Source: Cloacibacterium normanense
Lineage (GTDB): Bacteria; Bacteroidota; Bacteroidia; Flavobacteriales; Weeksellaceae
Direction of reading: 5' to 3'
Length of the DNA: 64,000 bases
NCBI RefSeq assembly: GCF_002943105.1
Contig: NZ_PTPZ01000005.1
Location: 62,001-126,000, forward strand
In this document: positions 56,822-64,000 of the stretch, piece by piece
Layout of the letters: every line of letters begins with the position of its first letter
Numbering within the stretch: the stretch's first letter is position 1
Made by a program: the position numbers and the translations under genes
Notes under the pieces: generated by a model
Database searches by the model: none
Told to the model about the DNA's origin: nothing
The model's input: only the letters and a program-made list of their open reading frames with translations

Positions 56822-59800
56822 TTAATTTCGGTTTTTTACAATAATCCAGTTTTTATAAGTAATCTTAGTGTTGGTATCAGGTTCTGTCCATTCTAAAACA
56901 TACCAATATGTTCCCGTGATGATACTTCTTCCGTTTTCTGTTCCATTCCAAATGTAATTGGATTGTTTTTCGCTGGAATACACTTTTTTCCCAAATCTAT
57001 CAAAAATAGAAATTTTCACGTCTTTTTTCACCCTTAAATCTGAGTAATCTAGAACGTCATTTATTCCATCACCATTTGGAGTAATGGCATTAATAATATT
57101 AATAATGGCGAATTCATATTCAACAGGTGTACAAACATATGCATCTCTTATGTATACTTTTTGTACTCCATATCTCAGATTGTAAAACACATTAGAATTC
57201 TGCCAATTGATTTGGTCTAGAGAATATTCATAAGGTGAAGTTCCACCCGAAACATTTACGGTAATGCTGTTTCCTTGTTCTATCACGCTGTCAATTACAG
57301 GGTCTACTGCTTCTGAAATCGTAAAATATTGTTTGTAAACACATCCGTTTTCTGCTTTCAGTTCTACAAAATGGGTTCCCGCACCATAAGTAGCATTGTG
57401 GAGTGTTTCTCCTTCGGTTCCATTGCTCCATTTGTAATAGGTAAAATCAGTACCAGCGTCTACAACAGTAGTTGTATTCTTACAAATTGTTTTATTTTGA
57501 AGAGTAGTTGAAGCTTTTGGAGTTTTAATATTTACCGTAATTTTCGCCCAATTCGGACAAGAATTTGCTTTTTCGAATCTTAAAAAATAAGTTCCTGTTG
57601 AAGTAATATTTTGTATACTCGAAATAGGATTGGCATTATTTTTCGCATCATTTTCAGAGTTGAAATAAGTGATGGAAACGCTATTGTCCGTGGTAAAGAA
57701 AGACTCAAATGTTTTAAGATTCACAGATTTTACGGCGTCTAAATCATCATCACACACCTCTTGAGAAAGAGTAGAAGTCAATAAAGTTACTCTATTTCCA
57801 AATTTAAACTCTAAAGGATAAATTAGAGCAGGACAATAATCAGATTCTACTCTTACAAAAATAGTGGTGTCTGTAGAAAATGACCAAGAATTGTTTAAAA
57901 CATTTGCGTTTCCAGCATTTGCATCGGTAATATTTGCGTAATATTTAACTCGATAGATTCCTGGATTGAGAAGAATTGCAGCAGTAACATTGTTGAGATT
58001 TACTTCGATGGTTCCATCTAAATTTTGGTCACAAACTGTAGTATTGAATTTGGAAATATCTATAATGGCTTTTGGGGATTCTACTACGCTTATTTTTTGT
58101 GTATAAGTACAATTGTTTTCAGAAGTCAAAATAACATAATAATCACCTTTTCCCACATTTTTAATTTGGTGAGAGGTTTCACCATTACTCCATAAGTATG
58201 CGGAGAATTCTAGTCCAGCATCAAGATTTGTGGTTTCTCCTTCACAAACGGTAATGACTGGAGGTAAATTTGATTTTTTAGGCTGTCCAAACTTAAATGT
58301 AAGAACAGCAATGTTATCACAAATTCCAGATTTTTTGATTCTTACATAGAAAGTAGTAGTTGCGGTTAAATTCTGTGAAGGAGCAATAGGGTTTTGTTCT
58401 AAATCTGCATCATTTTTGGTGAGATAAAATTGGCGTGAGTAACCAGTTTCTGAGGTAAGTTGAGGCAAATAAGTGTCTAAATTTACGGCTTCTGTATTGT
58501 TAAAATCTCCATCACAAATTTGAGAAGTAGCGTCTGTAACCGAAAGTTTGTTTCCAATTTTAAAATCCAAAAAGCCAGTTGCATTGGTACAGCCATTTCT
58601 AGAAGCTACTAAAATGTAAATTCGGGTTGGTGTAGTATAAGTCCAATTTTTTGGTAACGCAGGGAAATTAAATCCAGGGTTGTCAAAATAATAAATGTCA
58701 AAATCTGCTGAATTATTGACAATGGTTTTAGAAATTTCATCGAAATCAGGTTCGTAAAGTCCGTCAAAATCAGTATCGCATAAAGTTGAATCAAATTTTA
58801 GCGTATCAATATTGGGAATAGGATAAAAATTCAAATTTATTTCTGCCATTTCTGTACAGCCATAGCTGTTTGTCACTTTTGCATAAATGGTTTTTGGGAT
58901 AGAGTTATAGCTGGTGAAATTGGCAATAGGATTAGAGAACGTTTTCGTTGCGGCATCATAATTTTCAAAATATTCTACCTTGGTAATGTTGGTGTCATTA
59001 GAAACTTTGGCTTGTGTAAGGTCAAAATCCCCTGTTTTATCAGGTTTAATACAAGCAAGCGCTTCACCAGTGATGGTTTTTAATCTATTGACAATAATAT
59101 TTACTGTTACAAATTCTGTATCTGGATAATTAGGTTCTGTGCCAGAAAAAGAATAGGTAAAAGTATCTGAAATTACAGTAGTATCCGTTAAAGTATAAGT
59201 TATTTCGCCTGTAGTAGCATCTATAGAAGCAGTTCCATAAGATGGAGCTTTTGTGATTTTTATAGAACGAATATCTATAGTTTGGGTAGATGTAGAAAAT
59301 TTAGGAGTGATTTTATAGGTAGGAGTACAGTCACTTACTTCTATCGCTAATGTTGTTTTAAAAGGACATCTTTGAAATTTAAAAATAGGAGAGTCTAGGC
59401 TGCCACAACTACTTTTGGAAATTTTCACATAGTAATCTCCACTTTCTGTGGGAGTGATGATGTAGGTGTTTGCTCCAGATCCTGTATAAGGATTTCCATT
59501 GTAATACCATTGATAACCATCATAAGTATTATCTACTTCTAGTGTTACATTTCCTTTTTCGCAATCACCTCCTTTGGATATAATAGGTACAGAATTAAAA
59601 CCTGCAAAATAGCCGCCATAACCTACAGCTCCGTTTCCTGAAGCAATCCCTGCTGTAACGGCTTTGTTAGATTTTATAGAAATATTAGCAGAGACGTTGG
59701 GAACAACATAAGTTTCCCAAGCAGAGTTTCCACTTAACGCAAATGGTCCATAACTAGAGCTAATAGGAACTCCGTTGATAGAAACTGTTGCGCCTTTTTC

Positions 59801-60991
59801 TGTAATGATATTAAGTTTGGTATTTTTATATTTTGCAAAAGAATTTCTATATGGCATTTCGTTTACGGAACCAATTTCATCTATGTTATTCGGAAGATAA
59901 CAACTTAGTGCAGGAATAAAATTGAAACCGCCCGTTGCAAATTCTGGAGTTCCATCTGTTCCATCTGTTCCGGCTAAAAATTGATATACATAAATAGGCT
60001 TAGTGGATTTAATGTATAAGTTAAAAATATTATTACTTGGATTATAAAAGCCTCCTCTTATGAAATGATATTGTCCTTTATTAAGGCTAATAGGAATATT
60101 ACTCTCATTTACAAAAACTTGGGTGTCGTCTTCTGTAGCAATTACCAAAGTCTTTTCAGTATAACCTTCATTTAATCCATTTGCAGTACCATTTCCTTTA
60201 AGGATTACATATTCTGTTCCTATTCTTTCTATAGGGACTGATTGGTCCATTAAAACATCATAATTACCTTTATTTTCGGCTACACTTAGAAAGTTTCCAT
60301 TGGTTACAGATATGGGCTTATCAGAAGTAATGGTAGAACCAATAAGTCCTTCCAGATTAGCGTTGGTATCAGCTACTAAAGTTTCGAATATATAAGATTC
60401 TCCTTTTTTAAGCACGATTACTTTTTCATCATCTGTACTACTGTCCGAGAAGATAACGTCTTTGTTATAACCACTCAATTTTACAGTAGTATTATCTTCT
60501 GTTGCAATCACGCTTACTACAGCGTTAATTCCTCTTATATTTCTTATGTCGTTAGGAATATATTGTTCTCCCATTCCTATAAAAAAATGATTTCCTAATG
60601 CAGATTTTCCTTTAGAAGTTAGAATTTCGGCATGGTTAAATACAGAGAATCTTAAATTGGCAAAGAATTTTTTTTCTCCTACCAAGTGTAATCCTAAGGT
60701 AGCTTTTGCATTGATTTCAATATTATTACTGGTGATAATATACTCTCTGGGAATATAAAATTTCTGAGGACTTCCTTTGCTCAGATTGTTGATGGTTCCT
60801 ATGACGATATTATTGTTGTAGATGTCTACTTTAAAAGGAGTAGATTCATTAGTGGAAATATAAATATATTGTTGAGCTTCTGAGCCATTAGAAGCATCTG
60901 CCATTGGTGCAAACCAATGTTCTGTATCAAATTGAGCGAAAATTTTGGCAAAGAAAAATAAAAATAGTAAAAAAGTTAAAAATTTCTTCAT
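56822..60991 (-). CDS. Large surface protein with IgGFc-binding N-terminal domain and T9SS type B C-terminal domain
   Basis: The 1389-residue product has a signal peptide ending near IFAQ (residue 20). The first 460 residues resemble the IgGFc-binding N-terminal domain found in secreted Bacteroidetes proteins (GMGEQYIPND, ATEDNTTVKL, TSDKPISVTNGNF, GTEYVILKG). A series of beta-sandwich modules follows, each opening with a CDxxxDG-like motif and ending in WSNGETS-type pieces. The C-terminus, AITPNGDGINDVLDYSDLRV, is the gliding-motility-associated CTD that directs export by the type IX system and attachment to the surface. It probably acts as an adhesin or matrix protein. Its last 570 residues are nearly identical to the next gene. 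Confidence 0.88.
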   Translation of the reverse strand: MKKFLTFLLFLFFFAKIFAQFDTEHWFAPMADASNGSEAQQYIYISTNESTPFKVDIYNNNIVIGTINNLSKGSPQKFYIPREYIITSNNIEINAKATLGLHLVGEKKFFANLRFSVFNHAEILTSKGKSALGNHFFIGMGEQYIPNDIRNIRGINAVVSVIATEDNTTVKLSGYNKDVIFSDSSTDDEKVIVLKKGESYIFETLVADTNANLEGLIGSTITSDKPISVTNGNFLSVAENKGNYDVLMDQSVPIERIGTEYVILKGNGTANGLNEGYTEKTLVIATEDDTQVFVNESNIPISLNKGQYHFIRGGFYNPSNNIFNLYIKSTKPIYVYQFLAGTDGTDGTPEFATGGFNFIPALSCYLPNNIDEIGSVNEMPYRNSFAKYKNTKLNIITEKGATVSINGVPISSSYGPFALSGNSAWETYVVPNVSANISIKSNKAVTAGIASGNGAVGYGGYFAGFNSVPIISKGGDCEKGNVTLEVDNTYDGYQWYYNGNPYTGSGANTYIITPTESGDYYVKISKSSCGSLDSPIFKFQRCPFKTTLAIEVSDCTPTYKITPKFSTSTQTIDIRSIKITKAPSYGTASIDATTGEITYTLTDTTVISDTFTYSFSGTEPNYPDTEFVTVNIIVNRLKTITGEALACIKPDKTGDFDLTQAKVSNDTNITKVEYFENYDAATKTFSNPIANFTSYNSIPKTIYAKVTNSYGCTEMAEINLNFYPIPNIDTLKFDSTLCDTDFDGLYEPDFDEISKTIVNNSADFDIYYFDNPGFNFPALPKNWTYTTPTRIYILVASRNGCTNATGFLDFKIGNKLSVTDATSQICDGDFNNTEAVNLDTYLPQLTSETGYSRQFYLTKNDADLEQNPIAPSQNLTATTTFYVRIKKSGICDNIAVLTFKFGQPKKSNLPPVITVCEGETTNLDAGLEFSAYLWSNGETSHQIKNVGKGDYYVILTSENNCTYTQKISVVESPKAIIDISKFNTTVCDQNLDGTIEVNLNNVTAAILLNPGIYRVKYYANITDANAGNANVLNNSWSFSTDTTIFVRVESDYCPALIYPLEFKFGNRVTLLTSTLSQEVCDDDLDAVKSVNLKTFESFFTTDNSVSITYFNSENDAKNNANPISSIQNITSTGTYFLRFEKANSCPNWAKITVNIKTPKASTTLQNKTICKNTTTVVDAGTDFTYYKWSNGTEGETLHNATYGAGTHFVELKAENGCVYKQYFTISEAVDPVIDSVIEQGNSITVNVSGGTSPYEYSLDQINWQNSNVFYNLRYGVQKVYIRDAYVCTPVEYEFAIINIINAITPNGDGINDVLDYSDLRVKKDVKISIFDRFGKKVYSSEKQSNYIWNGTENGRSIITGTYWYVLEWTEPDTNTKITYKNWIIVKNRN
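57735..57850. repeat. 116-bp exact repeat, copy A, inside the first large T9SS gene
   Basis: This stretch is base-for-base identical to 61958-62073 in the neighbouring gene. It lies within a longer similar region (about 56822-58520 versus 61045-62752). Identity also at third codon positions suggests recent duplication or gene conversion. Confidence 0.85.
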
Positions 60992-61044
60992 TTGTGTAAA
61001 AAAAACTTAACAAATGTAAGTAATGTTTTTATTATGAGAGCATT

Positions 61045-64000
61045 CTAATTTCTATTTTTTAGAAGAATCCAACCTTTATTACTTACTTTAGTATTGGTAT
61101 CAGGCTCTGTCCATTCTAAAATGTACCAATACGAGCCACTAGGAAGAGGTCTGCCGTTTTCTGTTCCATCCCAAATGTAGCTAGTAGAATTTTCATTGCT
61201 GAAAATTTTCTTTCCAAAACGGTCAAAAATGAGAATTTTCACCTCTTTTTTCACTCGTAAATCTGAGTAATCTAGGACATCATTTAATCCGTCACCATTT
61301 GGAGTAATGGCGTTAAGTAGCTTAATGATGGAGAATTCATATCCTTTAACTGTACATTTTTTACTGTCTCTTACGTATACTTTTTGCACGCCTCTATTGA
61401 GATTGTAAAAAATGTTAGAAGTCTGCCAATTGATTTGGTCTAAAGAATATTCATAAGGTGCAGTTCCACCCGAAACATTTACGGTAATGCTGTTTCCTTG
61501 TTCTATCACGCTGTCAATTACAGGGGCTGCTGCTTCTGAAATCGTAAAAGATTGCTTGTAAACACAACCATTTGTAGAAGTAAGTTCTACATAATGCGTT
61601 CCTATTCCATAAGTAGCATTGTGGAGTGTTTCTCCTTCGGTTCCATTGCTCCATTTGTAATAAATGAAATTGGTACCTGCATCTACCTCAGCGGTGGTGT
61701 TTTTACAAATAGTTTTATTTTGTAAATCAAAAGAAGCTTTTGGAGTTTTAATATTTACCGTAATTTTCGCCCAATTCGGACAAGAATTTGCTTGTTCTAA
61801 TCTTAAGAAATAAGTTCCAGTTGAAGTAATATTTTGAGTGCTTGAAATAGGATTGATATTATTTTTCGCATCATTTTCAGAGTTGAAATAAGTTATGGAA
61901 ACGCTATTATCCGTGGTAAAGAAAGATTCAAATGTTTTAAGATTTACAGATTTTATAGCGTCTAAATCATCATCACACACCTCTTGAGAAAGAGTAGAAG
62001 TCAATAAAGTTACTCTATTTCCAAATTTAAACTCTAAAGGATAAATTAGAGCAGGACAATAATCAGATTCTACCCTTACAAAAATAGTTGTGTCTGTAGA
62101 AAATGACCAAGAATTGTTTAAAGCATTCGCGTTTCCAGCATTTGCATCGGTAATATTTGCGTAATATTTAGCTCGATAGATTCCTGGATTTAGAAGAATT
62201 GCAGCAGTAACTTTGTTCAGATTTACTTTGATGGTTCCATCTAAATTTTGGTCACAAAGGGTAGTATTGAATTTAGAAATATCAACAATCGCTTTTGGAG
62301 ACTCTACAACTTTTACATTTTGAGTAAAAGTACAGCCGTTTTCAGAAGTCAAAATCACGGTATATTCACCTTTTCCTACATTATTAATTTGATGAGAAGT
62401 TTCCCCATTGCTCCATAAGTATGTGGAGAATTCTAGTCCACCTATATTTGCATCAAGATTTGTGGTTTCCCCTTCACAAATGGTAACCACGGGAGGTAAA
62501 TTTGATCTTTTAGGTTGTCCAAAATTAAGGGTAAGAGCTGCAATGTTATCACAAATTCCAGATTTTTTAATTCTTACGTAGAAAGTAGTAGGTGTGGTTA
62601 AATTCTGTGAAGAAGCAATAGGATTTTGTTCTAAATCTGCATCATTTTTGGTAAGATAAAATTGGTGAGTATATCCAGTTTCTGAGGTAAGTTGAGGTAG
62701 ATAAGTGTCTAAATTTACGGTTTCGGTATTGTTAAAATCGCTATCGCAAACATTTGTAGAATAATTAGTTACTAAAATTTTATTCCCGAAAATAAATTGA
62801 ATAGGTTGAATTTCTGGAGCACAAACACCATTTTCTACTCTTACATAAATGGTGATGTCTGTATTGTATGACCAATTATTGGGCAAAGTATTGGCATTTC
62901 CAAGAGTAGCATCGGTTAAATTTGGATAATATTTTACTACAAATTCTGGTTTGTAATTGGTAATAATGGTAGCATTTAAGTCATCTAACTTAATTGGAAT
63001 ATTTCCGTCAAAATTTGTGTCGCAATTGTTAAAAGTTTTAGTGGCTACTATTGCTTTTTCTAGATATTCTACCAAAATAGTACCTTTTAAATTACAATTT
63101 GAATTAGAAATATTTACTTCATATTTGCCAGGAGAATTAACTGTATAAGTAGCTGAAGTTTCTCCAGAGAGTATATTTCCATCTTTGTACCATTGATAGG
63201 ATGAACTAGGAGTAGAAGCATCTAAAGTCAAATTGTCTCCCTCGCAAAGTGGATTTTTTGTAGAAATCAATCTGTCTGGACCTAAATCTCTACTTCCCAC
63301 AAAACTACCTGCTTTTAAAATTACTCCCGAATCGTATTTACCATTTCCTTGGTCTGCAATAACCAATTTTATATGATATTTTGTGCCGGGTATCACATTG
63401 GTTTCAGCAGTGAGAATGGCAGTTTGACCGTTAAAATTGGTTTGTGTTCTGTCTGGATTATAATGACCAAAATATTGTGAATTGCTTTCTTGACATCTTC
63501 CTCCAGAGCCTCTTACGGTTTCTGAAGTAATAGGAACATTGGTGTTAGGAACTAAAGCAAGATTTTTATAACTGGCGTCTGTAGTTTTTTTAATTAAAAA
63601 TGCAAATCCATCAGTGTATCCACAGCCTCCAGGATCACCCTGTCTTAAATATTGTTCAGAAAGGAACATGTACTCAAAACTAATTTTATTGGTAGTCGGG
63701 ATAAAGTCAAACTCTAAAATAGTAGCATTACTTGTTCCCACAATGTTGACTGCGGTTTCTAAATCATCATCTCCCAACCAATCTGAAGGTTCAAAACTTT
63801 GTATTCCAGAAAAAACTCCAGATGATTTAGAAGCGTCACCAGTCGTAAGAAGAATCCCTTCATTGATCTCAAAACCTGAATTGTTGGAGGTGATATATCC
63901 ATAGCTTTTTATTCCGTTAGAATTGTATCCCTTTAAATTAATATTAGATACAGATAAGCAAGTAGACGAGCCTATGAGTTTGTCTACCAAATCATTAGCG
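61045..64000 (-). CDS. Large T9SS type B surface protein with choice-of-anchor L domain (5' end cut by the window edge)
   Basis: The frame is open to the window edge and gives about 985 residues; the signal peptide lies outside. The first 230 residues resemble choice-of-anchor L domains (LSVSNINLKGYNSNGIKSYG, EFDFIPTTNKISFEYMFLSE, DGFAFLIKK). An Ig-like module with SYQWYKDGNILSG follows, then repeated CDxxxDG modules and the T9SS type B C-terminal domain (AITPNGDGLNDVLDYSDLRV). The last 570 residues repeat those of the gene at 56822, with one 116-bp stretch exactly the same at DNA level. It is 53 bases upstream of that gene, so both may be one transcript. Confidence 0.85.
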   Translation of the reverse strand, partial: ANDLVDKLIGSSTCLSVSNINLKGYNSNGIKSYGYITSNNSGFEINEGILLTTGDASKSSGVFSGIQSFEPSDWLGDDDLETAVNIVGTSNATILEFDFIPTTNKISFEYMFLSEQYLRQGDPGGCGYTDGFAFLIKKTTDASYKNLALVPNTNVPITSETVRGSGGRCQESNSQYFGHYNPDRTQTNFNGQTAILTAETNVIPGTKYHIKLVIADQGNGKYDSGVILKAGSFVGSRDLGPDRLISTKNPLCEGDNLTLDASTPSSSYQWYKDGNILSGETSATYTVNSPGKYEVNISNSNCNLKGTILVEYLEKAIVATKTFNNCDTNFDGNIPIKLDDLNATIITNYKPEFVVKYYPNLTDATLGNANTLPNNWSYNTDITIYVRVENGVCAPEIQPIQFIFGNKILVTNYSTNVCDSDFNNTETVNLDTYLPQLTSETGYTHQFYLTKNDADLEQNPIASSQNLTTPTTFYVRIKKSGICDNIAALTLNFGQPKRSNLPPVVTICEGETTNLDANIGGLEFSTYLWSNGETSHQINNVGKGEYTVILTSENGCTFTQNVKVVESPKAIVDISKFNTTLCDQNLDGTIKVNLNKVTAAILLNPGIYRAKYYANITDANAGNANALNNSWSFSTDTTIFVRVESDYCPALIYPLEFKFGNRVTLLTSTLSQEVCDDDLDAIKSVNLKTFESFFTTDNSVSITYFNSENDAKNNINPISSTQNITSTGTYFLRLEQANSCPNWAKITVNIKTPKASFDLQNKTICKNTTAEVDAGTNFIYYKWSNGTEGETLHNATYGIGTHYVELTSTNGCVYKQSFTISEAAAPVIDSVIEQGNSITVNVSGGTAPYEYSLDQINWQTSNIFYNLNRGVQKVYVRDSKKCTVKGYEFSIIKLLNAITPNGDGLNDVLDYSDLRVKKEVKILIFDRFGKKIFSNENSTSYIWDGTENGRPLPSGSYWYILEWTEPDTNTKVSNKGWILLKNRN
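61958..62073. repeat. 116-bp exact repeat, copy B, inside the second large T9SS gene
   Basis: This is the counterpart of 57735-57850, in the same orientation 4.2 kb away. Recombination between direct repeats of this kind could delete or fuse the two genes. Confidence 0.85.

Overview
The window is an AT-rich chromosomal segment from a member of the Bacteroidetes, class Flavobacteriia, most likely close to Chryseobacterium/Cloacibacterium (Weeksellaceae). This rests on several things seen together: promoters of the form TTG-N21/23-TAnnTTTG, almost no Shine-Dalgarno sequences, type IX secretion (T9SS) type B C-terminal domains, a DUF6705-like protein, CtlX, an OmpA with thrombospondin-3 repeats, and a SAM-I riboswitch over an O-acetylhomoserine pathway operon. 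Nothing looks like a prophage, a plasmid, a CRISPR array or an intact transposon. I saw no tRNA or rRNA gene.

Layout. 1-11.7 kb: one long run of ribosomal genes (the end of the S10 cluster, then the spc and alpha clusters) from rplB to rplQ, with secY, infA, rpmJ and rpoA, closed by a strong terminator. 11.8-17.2 kb: a lipoprotein, enolase, citrate synthase, a DUF6705-like secreted protein and an arginine-deiminase/DDAH-type hydrolase. 17.2-19.5 kb: a secreted GH3 beta-glucosidase on the minus strand. 19.7-23.6 kb: a SAM-I riboswitch with attenuator, then metY-metX-hom (methionine from homoserine). 24-25.4 kb: ctlX and a GNAT acetyltransferase. 25.5-27.9 kb: a TonB-dependent outer-membrane receptor with a long leader that looks like a peptide-controlled attenuator. 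28.1-33.4 kb: DUF3817, nadD, an IVP/four-helix-bundle gene, recJ, a lipoprotein and a YbiT-type ABC-F protein. 33.8-42.6 kb: smpB, ompA, yebC, a GNAT, aroA, an SDR enzyme, an Omp85-like barrel, a secreted protein and trmB. 42.7-44.4 kb: rplM-rpsI-rpsB without tsf. 44.6-56.7 kb: a membrane protein, the fused B12-dependent mutase IcmF, a metallo-beta-lactamase-fold lipoprotein, a fatty acid desaturase, an unrecognised protein, ruvC, DUF4407, an OFA-family transporter, a DoxX-like protein and guaB. 56.8-64 kb: two very large T9SS type B surface proteins, the second cut by the window edge.

Most genes are housekeeping, so the less explained signals lie between genes. The clearest are: (a) about eleven consecutive degenerate repeats of 21 bp at 23669-23901; (b) a possible leader peptide with tandem His codons inside a 13-bp terminator-like inverted repeat ahead of the TonB receptor; (c) arrays of 7-bp repeats in at least three gaps, two of them in inverted pairs, one inside the ribosomal operon and one bracketing the IVP gene; (d) a MITE-like element at 39071-39224; (e) strong hairpins ahead of rpsH and rpsB; and (f) a 116-bp exact match between the two large T9SS genes, suggesting recent duplication or gene conversion.
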